From the NCBI RefSeq assembly GCF_000455345.1, contig NZ_HG315690.1, positions 186,001 through 250,000 on the forward strand: a stretch of 64,000 nucleotides of DNA, in the 5' to 3' direction. Of the stretch, positions 8,988 through 17,782 are shown piece after piece. The translations under genes were made by a program, and so were the position numbers. The notes below the pieces were generated by a model that saw nothing but the letters and a program-made list of their open reading frames with translations, was not told where the DNA came from and searched no databases. The DNA is from Halopiger goleimassiliensis. GTDB lineage: Archaea; Halobacteriota; Halobacteria; Halobacteriales; Natrialbaceae. Each line of letters opens with the position of its first letter. The first letter of the stretch is position 1.

Positions 8988-9578
8988 GTGTCCGGGACTG
9001 AACTCACCGTTCACGTCAACCGCGGGACCGCCAACACGCTCGAGGCGGATACACAGACCCTCGAGACGGACCGGCGGGTCCGCCTCGTGTTGCGCGGTCA
9101 CGACCGTCCCGCACACGTCCACTGCCGGCTCGAGGGCGACCTCGATCGGGTCGCCCGGATCGAACAGTCGAACTACTACATCGAACCGGAGCAAGTCACG
9201 ACCGTCCCGATCGCGATCGACAACGGGGGCCTCGAGGAGCCGATCGAGGGCCACCTCGAGGTCGTCACCGGCTACGGGTCGGAATCGGTGGCGATCGAAC
9301 TGACGGTTCGGCCACCACCACCGGAGGTCGAGGTCGACGAGACGCTGCGGCAACCTGACCGGCAGCCGAGGGAGCCTGGCGCGTTCGGTCGCACACTCAC
9401 GAGGCTTCGGGAGGAGTTCGGGGTGGATTCCTCCGCGCTGGCTGTCGTCGGGCTGGCCGTGCTCGCCATCGGCGTCGCGACGATGACCGCCGCGACGGTC
9501 GGAGGGTTCGTCGCCTATCTCGGGCTCGTGTTCGTCGTCGTCGGCGTTCTCGTCGCGCTGTGGCTCGTTCTCGCGTAG
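8988..9578 (+). CDS. Haloarchaeal membrane protein, beta-rich N-terminal domain plus two C-terminal helices
   Basis: Protein of 196 residues with a GTG start 15 bp after the Trm112-like gene. Residues 1 to about 110 look like a beta-sandwich (LTVHVNRGTANTL, VHCRLEGDLDRVARIEQSNYYIEPEQ). A proline-rich spacer follows, then two membrane helices (about 146-168 and 173-195) ending the protein. There is no signal peptide, so the N-terminal domain is probably cytosolic. I recall this as a haloarchaea-only family (DUF7524, uncertain). Function unknown; probably transcribed with the preceding gene. Confidence 0.75.
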   Translation: MSGTELTVHVNRGTANTLEADTQTLETDRRVRLVLRGHDRPAHVHCRLEGDLDRVARIEQSNYYIEPEQVTTVPIAIDNGGLEEPIEGHLEVVTGYGSESVAIELTVRPPPPEVEVDETLRQPDRQPREPGAFGRTLTRLREEFGVDSSALAVVGLAVLAIGVATMTAATVGGFVAYLGLVFVVVGVLVALWLVLA

Positions 9579-9584
9579 TCGACC

Positions 9585-10706
9585 TCACTCGCGTTCGCGT
9601 CCCTCGAGCCGCCCGTCCTCGTCGAACCGTTTTGCGCGCAGGTACCGTGCCCGGAACCGGTTCGCGCCGTCCTCGAGGTCGGCCTCCCGAATCTCGTCGA
9701 TCCGACCGTCCGCGACCGCGTCGACGAGTTCCGCGAGCTGGTTGAACTCGCTTTTCGTCAACTCGAGTTCGTAGGTGCGTTCGGTCTCGTTCTCGAGGAT
9801 CGTCCACTTGCGGGCGGCCGCGATTACGAGCGAACAGGGCTCGCGACAGGGGAAGGCCCCGTCGCCGCCGTCGACGGCGAGGTCGTCGCCTTCCTCGTAC
9901 TCCCACTCGCGACGGCGGAGACACTGCGAGTCGACGCAGCAGGCCTCGGCCAGCCAGTCGACGGCCTCCCGGGGCAGTTCGTCGATCAGCTCGTAGATCC
10001 CGGTCTGGCGCTCGGCCGTCTCCCGCCAGTGATCGATGTCGAGGGTCCCCCGTCGCTCGCGGTGCCAGTTCGCGATCGTGGCGGGGTAGAGGAAGCCGAT
10101 CGTCTCGACGAGTTCAGCCCCCGAGAGGCCGGTGAAGGCCCATCCCGATCGGAGCGTCGGAGCCGTTTTCAGCGGCCTGTAGCGGCCGTCCGCGTCGTGG
10201 GTCGCGATGTCGCGAGCCTCCCGGGGGTCGTCGTACACCTCGAGGTCGGCGACGTCGGCGTCGGCGTCGTCGACGTGCCACAGGTCGTACGCCCGTTCCC
10301 CCGCGGCGTCGACGTCGAGGAACCGGGTGGTGATCGCCAGTTGCCCCCACTCGCGGTCGATACCGTCCCGGAGCGCCTCGTACCGCTCGGGAACCGTGAG
10401 GGGATCCTCGGTCGGATCGTCCGCGACGTCCTCGTCGATCGGCGCTCGCTCGCACCAGCGGAGAAATGCTCGGCGGGCCGTGCCCTCGCCGCCGACGGTC
10501 CGTTGCCAGTAGGCCCAGTTCGAGACGTACGCCTCGCAGGACGCCAGCGCGTCCGCGAGATCCGAGGGGTCGACCCTCGTGGCTGACGTCTCGGGAGTCT
10601 CGAGGACGAACGCCTCGTCGCCGCGCTGGAGGGAGAGGCCGTCGAAGTCGACGCCGTCGGCGGCCGCCTCGCGAACGTGCTCGAAGTGCGTCGGATCGAT
10701 CGACAC
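9585..10706 (-). CDS. DR2241 family protein, partner of CbiX cobaltochelatase
   Basis: Protein of 373 residues. The middle has a conserved block (SGWAFTGLSGAELVETIGFLYPATIANWH), then AEACCVDSQCLRRREW and FPCREPCSLVIAAARKW. These four or more cysteines match the 4Fe-4S-binding part of the DR2241 family, with a helical stabilising domain at the C-terminus. The gene begins 2 bp after cbiX on the same strand, an arrangement known in haloarchaea. It probably assists metal insertion or corrin-ring chemistry in cobamide synthesis. The exact reaction is not established. Identity is strong from the cysteine pattern and gene order. Confidence 0.88.
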   Translation of the reverse strand: MSIDPTHFEHVREAAADGVDFDGLSLQRGDEAFVLETPETSATRVDPSDLADALASCEAYVSNWAYWQRTVGGEGTARRAFLRWCERAPIDEDVADDPTEDPLTVPERYEALRDGIDREWGQLAITTRFLDVDAAGERAYDLWHVDDADADVADLEVYDDPREARDIATHDADGRYRPLKTAPTLRSGWAFTGLSGAELVETIGFLYPATIANWHRERRGTLDIDHWRETAERQTGIYELIDELPREAVDWLAEACCVDSQCLRRREWEYEEGDDLAVDGGDGAFPCREPCSLVIAAARKWTILENETERTYELELTKSEFNQLAELVDAVADGRIDEIREADLEDGANRFRARYLRAKRFDEDGRLEGRERE

Positions 10707-10708
10707 GG

Positions 10709-11617
10709 TCAGTCACCCGTCACGGCGGCGTTCCCCCGGACCTCCGTCGCGGCGTCGTCGAAGTCGGCACCGGCGTCGGCCGCTCGCTCGAGGATGACGT
10801 CGGCCATCAGGGCCTCCGTTCCCACGGCCCCAGCGTACCAGATCCGGTGGCCGTCGACCTCGGCAGGGACCGACCAGCCCTGGCGGTAGTCCTCGGTCAG
10901 TCCCACGTCTTCGGGGATGTCCTCCTGTGTGTGGTAGCCGTCGGCGACGAACAGCGGCACGACGACGACGTCTCGCGGGCCACGCCCGCTCGAGGATTCC
11001 GAGGCCCGTCGGGCCTCGCCCCCGAAGTAGTCGGTGACGTCGTCGACCTCCGGTTCCTCGTCCATGAACAGCGCCCGCACCTCGTCGAAGCGGTCGCGCT
11101 GGCGGATCCGCTCGGCGTGGTACTCGACGGCCTTCGCCGAGTTTTCGTTGCGTTCGGTGCCGTGGCCGACGACCGCGAGGCCGAATCCCTCGCCCACGTC
11201 CGGATCGCCCGTCACGCTCTCGGCGCGGCCGACGATCACGTCGGTCATCGCGTCGTGGGTGCCGACCGGGCCGCAGTAGTGGATCGGCTTCCCGACGTCC
11301 GTCGCCTCGAGCGTGACGCTGTCGGCGCTCGTACCGTCGGAGTCCCACAGGTCCGGATCCCAGCCCTCGAGGCGGAGTTCCCGCGGAATCACCCGCTCCG
11401 TGAAGTACCCCTCGCTGATGAACAGCGGGACGACGAACACCTCCTCGGACTCGAGCGTGCGGATCACCTCCCGGAAGTGGGGTTCCTCCTTCCAGAACGC
11501 CTCCCGCACCTCGTCGAACGCGCCCGTCTCGCGGACGGTATCCGCGTGGGCGTAGGCCGGGTCCGACGCGTTCGGGTTCAGGTGTGACCCGTGAGCGGCG
11601 ATCACCAGGGCTTGCAT
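10709..11617 (-). CDS. cbiX: Sirohydrochlorin cobaltochelatase CbiX, long two-domain form
   Basis: Inserts Co2+ into sirohydrochlorin in anaerobic-type cobalamin synthesis. The 302-residue protein carries two CbiX-like halves: VIAAHGSHLNPNASDPAYAH at the N-terminus and GLAVVGHGTERNENSAKAVE near the middle, each followed by VVPLFIS(EGY) or VVPLFVADGYHT. This is the fused CbiXL form rather than the small archaeal CbiXS. Open frame extends to 11704, but ATG 11617 directly starts the conserved MQALVIAAHGSH, and a TATA-like TTTATATG read on the minus strand near 11642-11650 gives a leaderless start. DR2241 follows after 2 bp. CbiA is encoded far away at 54832. Confidence 0.93.
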   Translation of the reverse strand: MQALVIAAHGSHLNPNASDPAYAHADTVRETGAFDEVREAFWKEEPHFREVIRTLESEEVFVVPLFISEGYFTERVIPRELRLEGWDPDLWDSDGTSADSVTLEATDVGKPIHYCGPVGTHDAMTDVIVGRAESVTGDPDVGEGFGLAVVGHGTERNENSAKAVEYHAERIRQRDRFDEVRALFMDEEPEVDDVTDYFGGEARRASESSSGRGPRDVVVVPLFVADGYHTQEDIPEDVGLTEDYRQGWSVPAEVDGHRIWYAGAVGTEALMADVILERAADAGADFDDAATEVRGNAAVTGD

Positions 11618-11726
11618 ACCGACCCGTTCGGATGGGCCGAGTTTATATGCGGCGACACCGGTACCTTCTGTCCGGTAGCCGTGTCGAACTGGACGGGCGT
11701 CCACTGTCGACCCCGAACGTCCGGGA

Positions 11727-12080
11727 TCAGTCCTCGATCGTCAGATCCGTCCGCGCCTCGCACGTCGCCTCCTGCGCGCGGAGTTCCGCGACCGCCGTGT
11801 ACCTTCCCGGTCGTGGATCCGTCCACTCGGCGTCGTAGGTCGTCGATTCGCCAGGCTCGAGCCGATCGGTGCTGAGCATCTGGGCGAACATTCGACCGTC
11901 CGTGTAGCGCCAGATCTCCCGTCCCTCGTCCTGGACGACGAACTCCGCTTTCGCGGCGTCCGAAAACTGGAGGTCGACCGTGTCGCTTCCGTCGTTCGTC
12001 ACGGTGAACGCGAACTCGACGGTCGTCGATCCGGTCCCTGTCGTCGATACCGACGCCTCGAGCGTCCCCTCGAGTGCCAT
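11727..12080 (-). CDS. BsuPI-related putative proteinase inhibitor domain protein
   Basis: Protein of 117 residues starting MALEGTLEASVSTTGTG with an immunoglobulin-like beta-sandwich pattern: FAFTVTNDGSDTVDLQFSDA, EGREIWRYTDGRMFAQ, LEPGESTTYDAEWTDP and GRYTAVAEL. This order matches the BsuPI (intracellular proteinase inhibitor) family. No signal peptide is present, so it appears cytosolic. Open frame continues to 12200, but the upstream residues are basic and proline-rich, unlike a haloarchaeal protein, so ATG 12080 is preferred. Target protease unknown. Confidence 0.82.
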   Translation of the reverse strand: MALEGTLEASVSTTGTGSTTVEFAFTVTNDGSDTVDLQFSDAAKAEFVVQDEGREIWRYTDGRMFAQMLSTDRLEPGESTTYDAEWTDPRPGRYTAVAELRAQEATCEARTDLTIED

Positions 12081-12436
12081 ACCGGACGTTCGTGGGTGAG
12101 ACGTAAAATCGTTCGCCGCGCTCGGCGGCGACCTCTTTCTAGGGGTGGGAATACCAAGCACAGTACTTAACCACCGAGGTCGCGGACTACCAGCCGTCAC
12201 CGGTCGATAGCAAGCCCGGTGAACGGCGGTGTACTGCGTGCCAACCCGGGACGGACCACGCCTCCACCGGTGATACTCGAGCGCACGTGGAGTCGAGCCC
12301 CGTACGCGTGGTCCGTCTCCGCTGCTCCGACGGATCGGACGTCCGGCGGACGAGTTCGACGGTCGGATTTTCGGGAGGCTTCGCGTGGACGGTCGACAGC
12401 AGTAGGTCTATTTGGGCCCGTCCCCTACCCGAGTGC
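12081..12436. other. Intergenic region between divergent genes
   Basis: These 356 bases separate the BsuPI-like gene (minus) from the DUF2797 gene (plus). A TTAAGTAC/GTACTTAA motif near 12160-12168 can serve as a TATA on the minus strand, and CTATTTGG at 12408-12415 is a plausible TATA for the DUF2797 gene (leaderless at 12437). I find no RNA gene or convincing ORF here. Confidence 0.5.
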
Positions 12437-13189
12437 GTGCAACTGGTCGGCTACGAGCCGAGCGGTCGGGGCTCGGCGCTGGTGCTCGCCACCGAGGAGG
12501 GCCTCGAGCGCCGGCCCCTCGAACCCGGCGCGGACCTCTCGTACACGCTGGGTTCCCGCCGCTGTGCGGGGACGATCGACGACGGGGACCACGTCGCCTG
12601 CGACCGCCCGTCTGCGCCGTACTGCGAGTACCACACCAGCACGTGGGTGTGTGCCCGCTGTACCGGCACCTGTCTGAAAGACGAGATGGACTGCTACGAG
12701 GAGCACGCGGTCTACCTCGCCGCCTTCGGCCCCGACACGTTCAAGGTCGGCGTCACGAAGTCGCGACGGCTCGAGACTCGGCTTCGCGAACAGGGTGCCG
12801 ACCGTGCTGCCCACGTCCACACCGTCTCGAACGGGCGTATCGCCCGCGAACTCGAGGCCGAGATCGCCGAGTGGCTGGTCGATCGCGTCCGGACGCCGGC
12901 GAAAGTGGCTTCGCTGGCCTCGACGGTCGACGCCGACGCCTGGGCGGACGTGCTCGCGGAGTTCGACGTCATCGACCGCTTCACGTTGGAGTACGGCCTC
13001 GACCTCGAGAGCCGGCCGGTCCCGGAGACGATCGCCAGCGGGACCGTCCGCGGCGTGAAAGGGCGGTTGCTCGTCCTCGAGAACGGCGGCACCACGTACG
13101 CGGTCGACATGCGGGATCTGGTCGGCTACGAACTCGAGACCGGCGGGGCGAGTCGGAACCTCCAGTCGTCGCTCGGTTCGTTCGGGTAG
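12437..13189 (+). CDS. DUF2797 family protein with zinc-binding cysteines and GIY-YIG-like segment
   Basis: Protein of 250 residues with GTG start (VQLVGYEPSGRGSALVL). It contains a cluster of cysteines and histidines (RRCAG, YCEYHTSTWVCARCTGTC, DCYEEH) that probably binds zinc, then YLAAFGPDTFKVGVTKSRRLETRLREQGA. This matches DUF2797, a family distantly like GIY-YIG nucleases (xYLxxF..KVGxT..R..EQGA). A TATA-like CTATTTGG at 12408-12415 is about 25 bp before the GTG, which decided the start over the longer open frame from 12287. Its 3' end faces a Tat-exported protein gene 16 bp away. The activity of the family is not established. Confidence 0.88.
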   Translation: MQLVGYEPSGRGSALVLATEEGLERRPLEPGADLSYTLGSRRCAGTIDDGDHVACDRPSAPYCEYHTSTWVCARCTGTCLKDEMDCYEEHAVYLAAFGPDTFKVGVTKSRRLETRLREQGADRAAHVHTVSNGRIARELEAEIAEWLVDRVRTPAKVASLASTVDADAWADVLAEFDVIDRFTLEYGLDLESRPVPETIASGTVRGVKGRLLVLENGGTTYAVDMRDLVGYELETGGASRNLQSSLGSFG

Positions 13190-13205
13190 CTACCGAGGGG
13201 GTCGA

Positions 13206-13838
13206 TCAGTCGTCGACGAGCAGCAGATCGCCCGTCTCGCCCCACCGCTCGAGTCGTTCGTCGTCGACGCCGTATTCGATGTGATGGGGCCGCCGTTCCT
13301 GCCAGCCGTCCGCCGTGAGCAGATCGGCAACCTCGCGGGCGGCTTCGCCGTAGTAATCGCCGCGGTGGAAGTGCGAGGCCGAGAGATCGAGGACGTCCAG
13401 GTGCGCGTGGATCGCGACCCGCTCGTCGTCGACGTCCCAGCAGTGGACGTGGTTCCACTCGTCGCCGAACCGGAGTCGGCGGACGGATCGGTCCGGTGGA
13501 ACGAGGTCCCGCTGGTCGTCGTCCCAGGCTCTCGCCGTCGCGTCGGGGAGAAACGAGGTCCACTCGAGGCCGTCCAGGCCCGAGAAACTCCGGACGACTC
13601 GCTCGAGCGCGGACTCCGATTCCGCCGCTCGAACGTGAACGTTGATCGGGAGGGCCGGATACCACTCGCCGTCGTCGGATCGCTTGTACAGACACCGCGG
13701 ATAGGTCGCGTCGCGCTCGAGGTCGAGGACCGCATCCGTGCGGTCGTCGCCACTCGCGACGGCGGTCCCGGAACCGAAGATCGCCGCGCTTCCTAGTGCA
13801 CCGACGACCTGTCGTCTCGTGGGCCGCCGATCTACCAT
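13206..13838 (-). CDS. Tat-exported haloarchaeal protein of unknown function
   Basis: Protein of 210 residues with a twin-arginine signal: TRRQVVGALGSAA at residues 7-19, followed by a short hydrophobic stretch and a probable cleavage after AVASG. The mature part is acidic with many tryptophans and histidines (WNHVHCWDVDDERVAIHAHL, LSASHFHRGDYY), suggestive of a beta-rich extracellular domain. I do not recognise the family beyond haloarchaea. The 3' end converges with the DUF2797 gene. Tat export of folded proteins is standard in haloarchaea. Function unknown. Confidence 0.8.
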   Translation of the reverse strand: MVDRRPTRRQVVGALGSAAIFGSGTAVASGDDRTDAVLDLERDATYPRCLYKRSDDGEWYPALPINVHVRAAESESALERVVRSFSGLDGLEWTSFLPDATARAWDDDQRDLVPPDRSVRRLRFGDEWNHVHCWDVDDERVAIHAHLDVLDLSASHFHRGDYYGEAAREVADLLTADGWQERRPHHIEYGVDDERLERWGETGDLLLVDD

Positions 13839-14069
13839 GGATAGTTTCGGGACTGGGACGCGGTTGGCCGGTCGGCGGGCTGGTCTCGGGGAAACTGCGA
13901 CGACACCATACCGGTCGGTTCACGAGGACCGCCACGAGGGTTCGGCCTGAGTTCGCGGGGTCGACCGTGATGCGGTCGGCCGACCTCGAGACGGCGGTCG
14001 AACGCCGGAGACCTGCCACCGATCGTGGACATGACAATCCTTTTCCGCGGCGGTAGAGAAGCCGAGTGT

Positions 14070-14426
14070 ATGTCGGACGAAAACGAATCCACCGAGGGTG
14101 GCGACGACGGCGAGGAGAAGTCCTTCCGCGAGCGAGTCGAGGAGATTCGCGAGCAGCGCGCCGAAGAAGGCGAGGGCGAGGGTGACGCCCCCGAGAGCCC
14201 GTTCGGCGGTGGCGGCGGTCCCGGCGGCATGGGCGGCAACCCGTTCGCACAGATGATGGGCGGTATGATGGGTGGCGGCCCGGGCGGTCCGGGCGGCGCA
14301 CCCGGCGGCCGCGGGGAGGAAGTCGGCAACGAGGAACTCGTCCGCGAGGTCCGCCAGCTGCGCGACGAGATGCGCGACCAGACCCGCGCGCTCAAGCGCA
14401 TCGCCGACGCGCTCGAAGACGAGTAA
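14070..14426 (+). CDS. Acidic protein with Gly/Met-rich centre, haloarchaeal hypothetical
   Basis: Protein of 118 residues. The N-terminus is highly charged (EEKSFRERVEEIREQRAEE). A low-complexity Gly/Met/Pro segment (about residues 48-85, with MMGGMMGGG) follows, then a short coiled coil (VRQLRDEMRDQTRALKRIADAL). An in-frame ATG exists at 14025, but MSDENES is a typical haloarchaeal start. The coiled coil suggests oligomerisation. No enzymatic motif is visible. It sits 83 bp before tyrA on the same strand. Confidence 0.8.
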   Translation: MSDENESTEGGDDGEEKSFRERVEEIREQRAEEGEGEGDAPESPFGGGGGPGGMGGNPFAQMMGGMMGGGPGGPGGAPGGRGEEVGNEELVREVRQLRDEMRDQTRALKRIADALEDE

Positions 14427-14509
14427 TTCGCTTTCTCACCGTCCCCGAACGCGGACTCGAGGGTCGGTAATCGAACGGCTTTTGGAACGCCGACGGATAG
14501 CTGCCACCG

Positions 14510-15334
14510 ATGGACGTACTGATCGTCGGTGCCGGCGCGATGGGCACCTGGTTCGGCCACGCAATCGACGCCGACGTGGCCTTCGCCGACGTCGACCCCG
14601 AGGCCGCGACGGCAGCGGCCGACGCCGTCGACGGCGCTGTCGCCGACTTAGAGGGCGACGACTCCTACGCCGTCGTCTGTCTCGCCGTCCCGATGCGTCA
14701 CGTCGCGGCGGCGGTCGCCGATCACGCTCACCGCGCCGAGCGGGCCCTGATCGACGTCTCCGGAGTTATGACGCCGCCGCTCGAGGCGATGGCCGAACAC
14801 GCGCCCGAGTGCGAACGGGTGAGTTTACACCCGCTGTTCGCCCCCGAGCGCGCTCCCGGCGTCGTCGCCGTCGTCCGCGACGATCCGGGGCCGACGACCG
14901 ACGCCGTGCTCGACGGCCTGACCGAGCGCGGCAACGAGTTGCGCGAGACGACCGCCGCCGAACACGACGAGGCGATGGAGACGGTCCAGGCGGCGACCCA
15001 CGCGGCCGCCCTCGCCTTCGCGCTCGCGGTCGAGCCCGCCCCGGAGGGGTTCGAGACGCCGGTCTACGACCGGCTTCGGACGGTCGTCGAGCAACTCACG
15101 GAAGGGACGCCCCGGGTCTACGCCGACATCCAGGAGACGTTCGACGGCGCGGCGGCCGTCGCCGACGCCGCCGCCGACATCGCCGCCGCCGATCCCGACG
15201 AACTCGAGGCGCTCTACCGAGATGCGGCCACGCGGTGGCAGCCCGACGTCGACGGTCGGACGGCGGCGGTCGACGGTGACGGGGCCGACGCCGACGCTTC
15301 GACGACTGACCGAGCCGGCGGTGATCGCCCGTGA
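14510..15334 (+). CDS. tyrA: Prephenate/arogenate dehydrogenase
   Basis: Oxidatively decarboxylates prephenate (or arogenate) on the route to tyrosine. The 274-residue protein begins with an NAD(P)-binding Rossmann loop (VLIVGAGAMGTWFG, residues 3-16). It then shows VVCLAVPMRHVAAAV, LIDVSGVM and VSLHPLFAPERAPG, the last matching the TyrA signature around the catalytic histidine (xxHPxFgP). No chorismate mutase or ACT domain is fused, so it is the short archaeal form. It overlaps the Rsm22-like gene by 4 bp (GTGA), so translation is probably coupled. Substrate preference is not readable from sequence. Confidence 0.92.
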   Translation: MDVLIVGAGAMGTWFGHAIDADVAFADVDPEAATAAADAVDGAVADLEGDDSYAVVCLAVPMRHVAAAVADHAHRAERALIDVSGVMTPPLEAMAEHAPECERVSLHPLFAPERAPGVVAVVRDDPGPTTDAVLDGLTERGNELRETTAAEHDEAMETVQAATHAAALAFALAVEPAPEGFETPVYDRLRTVVEQLTEGTPRVYADIQETFDGAAAVADAAADIAAADPDELEALYRDAATRWQPDVDGRTAAVDGDGADADASTTDRAGGDRP

Positions 15335-16836
15335 CCGACCAGCGCGAGGCCGTTCGCTCGAACGCCAAGTACCTGCGCAACGTCCGCCCGATCGATCCCG
15401 AGGAGATCCACGAGTACGTCGAGGGGACGCCCCACCCGGCAGTCGTCCGGCAGATCCTCCGGGAGGAGGCGGCCGACCTCGAGTTGATCGAACGCGAGGA
15501 CGGGACGTTCGTTCCGGTGTCGGAGGAGCCGGTGTCGCCGCGTCGTGGCCCCGTCGAGGAACTTCCCGCCGACTACGAGCACGCGCTCGAGGAGCTGCTG
15601 GTCGAGCGCTACGGCGTCGACTGGGAGGACGGCGCGAGCGGCGACCTGTTGCGATCGGCGATCCGGCGGTTCAAGGCCCGCTACCTCGCGGGCCACGCGG
15701 TCGAGTACGACGACGACGTCGCCGCGGGGTACGCGATCTACCACCTGCCGCCGTACTACGCGGCGATCCAGTACGCGCTCGACGACCTCGCGGATCGCGG
15801 CCTGCTGGACCGGACGCTCCGGGTGCTGGACGTCGGCGCGGGCGTCGGCGGGCCGGCGCTCGGTCTGGCGGACTATCTCCCCGACGACGCCCTGCTCGAC
15901 TACCACGCTGTCGAACCGAGCGCGGCCGCGGACGTCCTCGAGGAGCTACTCGCCGAAACCGGTCCGAACGTCCACGCGACGATCCACCGGACGACGGCCG
16001 AGGCGTTCGATCCGGCGGACGCCCTCGGCGACGCCGACGGCGAGTCGGCGTTCGACCCGACCGCTCCCGACGACGGGTTCGACCTCGTTCTCTGCTGTAA
16101 CGTCCTGAGCGAACTCGAGGAGCCGGCCGCGGTCGCCCGATTGCTGCTCGAATCCCTCGCACCCGACGGGACGATGCTCGCGATGGCTCCCGCCGACAAG
16201 AACACGAGCATCCAACTGCGCGAACTCGAGCGTGAACTCGAGGACGAACGGCTGGGTGATACCGAGGCCGACGACGATGGCGGCCGCGTCACCGTCTACG
16301 GTCCGGCCGTCCGGTTCTGGCCGGGCGAACGGCCGACGGATCGGGGCTGGTCGTTCGACGCCCGTCCCGACCTCGCGGTGCCGTCCTTCCAGCAGCGGCT
16401 GGACGAGGCTACGCCCGCGGCCGACGACGACCACGACCCCGGCGAGTTCGTCAACGTCGACGTGCAGTTCTCCTACTCGTTGTTGCGTCTGGACGGCACC
16501 CGACGGATCGATCTCTCGCTTGACGCCGGCGAGTGGGCGCGCATGGCCGAGATGGACCGCCACGTCACCAACCGGATCGACCTCGTGGCGGCGAAACTCA
16601 GCCGATCGCTCAGCGACGGGCCGGACGCCAATCCGCTGTTCAAGATCAGCGACGGCAGCGAGGCCGTCGACCACTACGCCGTCGTGACCAACGAGACGGC
16701 GCTCAATCGCGACCTGCTCGAGGCCGACTACGGCGACGCGCTGGCTTTCGAGAGCGTCCTCGCGCTCTGGAACGACGACGAGGGCGCGTACAACCTCGTC
16801 GTCGACGAGGAGACGGTCGTCGACCGCCTCGCCTGA
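15331..16836 (+). CDS. Rsm22-like small-ribosomal-subunit methyltransferase family protein
   Basis: Protein of 501 residues with GTG start overlapping the tyrA stop by 4 bp. After a helical N-terminal part (about 1-165) comes a SAM-binding core: VLDVGAGVGGPALGLADYLP (about 170) and LVLCCNVLSELEEP. A C-terminal region ending LALWNDDEGAYNLVVDEETV follows. This arrangement matches the Rsm22 family, whose eukaryotic members work in the mitochondrial small ribosomal subunit. The archaeal target is unproven. The family's cysteine-rich Fe-S motif is not obvious here. Co-transcription with tyrA looks certain; a functional link does not. Confidence 0.87.
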   Translation: MTDQREAVRSNAKYLRNVRPIDPEEIHEYVEGTPHPAVVRQILREEAADLELIEREDGTFVPVSEEPVSPRRGPVEELPADYEHALEELLVERYGVDWEDGASGDLLRSAIRRFKARYLAGHAVEYDDDVAAGYAIYHLPPYYAAIQYALDDLADRGLLDRTLRVLDVGAGVGGPALGLADYLPDDALLDYHAVEPSAAADVLEELLAETGPNVHATIHRTTAEAFDPADALGDADGESAFDPTAPDDGFDLVLCCNVLSELEEPAAVARLLLESLAPDGTMLAMAPADKNTSIQLRELERELEDERLGDTEADDDGGRVTVYGPAVRFWPGERPTDRGWSFDARPDLAVPSFQQRLDEATPAADDDHDPGEFVNVDVQFSYSLLRLDGTRRIDLSLDAGEWARMAEMDRHVTNRIDLVAAKLSRSLSDGPDANPLFKISDGSEAVDHYAVVTNETALNRDLLEADYGDALAFESVLALWNDDEGAYNLVVDEETVVDRLA

Positions 16837-16975
16837 ACGCGCGTCGCCGACCGTCCGAATCCGCGCTCTCGAGTGTGAAGGGATCCACCGGCGCTCGGGT
16901 CCCGGGTCGGACGGTGTGGTACGAACTTCCGTCCGAAGCGGTGGGCTTTTCGTGTCGGCTTCCGAGCCACTCGGT

Positions 16976-17782
16976 ATGAGCGACGACCTCGAGATCCTGT
17001 TGACCAACGACGACGGGATCGACAGTACGGGCATCCGCGCCCTCCACGACGCCCTCTCGGAACAGGCGAACGTCACCGTCGTCGCCCCCGCGACCGACCA
17101 GAGCGCTTGCGGCCGCTCGATTTCCCACGAAGTCGACGTCACCGAGCACGAACTGGGCTACGCGGTCCACGGGACGCCCGCCGACTGCGTCGTCGCCGGC
17201 CTCGCGGAACTCGGCCCGTTCCCCGACCTGGTCGTCTCCGGCTGTAACAAGGGTGCGAACCTCGGGGAGTACGTCCTCGGTCGCTCGGGCACCGTCAGCG
17301 CCGCCGTCGAGGCCGCGTTCTTCGACGTTCCCGCCATCGCCACCTCGATGTACGTCCCCGTCGACGACGCCCCGTTGTCCGAGATCGACCTGACGGCCGC
17401 CGACTACGCCGAAGCCACCCGGATCACCACGTTCCTCGCCGAACACGCCCTCGAGGCGGGCGTCTTCGATCACGCGGCCTACCTGAACGTCAACGTCCCC
17501 CTGCCCGACGGCGAACCGGCACCCGTCGAGATCACCGAACCCTCGAAGCGCTACGAGATGGACGCGGTTCGAGACGGGACCGCCGTCCACCTCAAGGACC
17601 GCGTCTGGGAGACGATGGACCCCGACGAGATCCCCGACCCCGAAGGGACGGATCGGCGCGCCGTCGCCGAGGGTCGCATCAGTATCTCCCCCCTCGCCGC
17701 ACCCCACACGACGAACCACCACGAATCCCTCGAGCGACTCGTCGACAGCTACACCGACGGCGTCGACCCCTCGAGCGACTAG
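16976..17782 (+). CDS. surE: 5'/3'-nucleotidase SurE
   Basis: Metal-dependent phosphatase that dephosphorylates nucleoside monophosphates in the cytosol. The 268-residue protein starts MSDDLEILLTNDDGIDSTGI, with the invariant NDDG metal-binding motif, then APATDQSACGRSIS, VHGTPADCV and VVSGCNKGANLG. All SurE catalytic blocks are present and the length is normal. The frame is open from 16916, but the conserved start is at ATG 16976. It follows the Rsm22 gene by 139 bp with no close TATA, so may have its own weak promoter. Confidence 0.95.
   Translation: MSDDLEILLTNDDGIDSTGIRALHDALSEQANVTVVAPATDQSACGRSISHEVDVTEHELGYAVHGTPADCVVAGLAELGPFPDLVVSGCNKGANLGEYVLGRSGTVSAAVEAAFFDVPAIATSMYVPVDDAPLSEIDLTAADYAEATRITTFLAEHALEAGVFDHAAYLNVNVPLPDGEPAPVEITEPSKRYEMDAVRDGTAVHLKDRVWETMDPDEIPDPEGTDRRAVAEGRISISPLAAPHTTNHHESLERLVDSYTDGVDPSSD

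Noticed and set aside
13126-14301. Minus-strand 391-codon arginine-rich frame
   Set aside because: Overlaps the Tat-exported protein gene in another phase; no acidic character.
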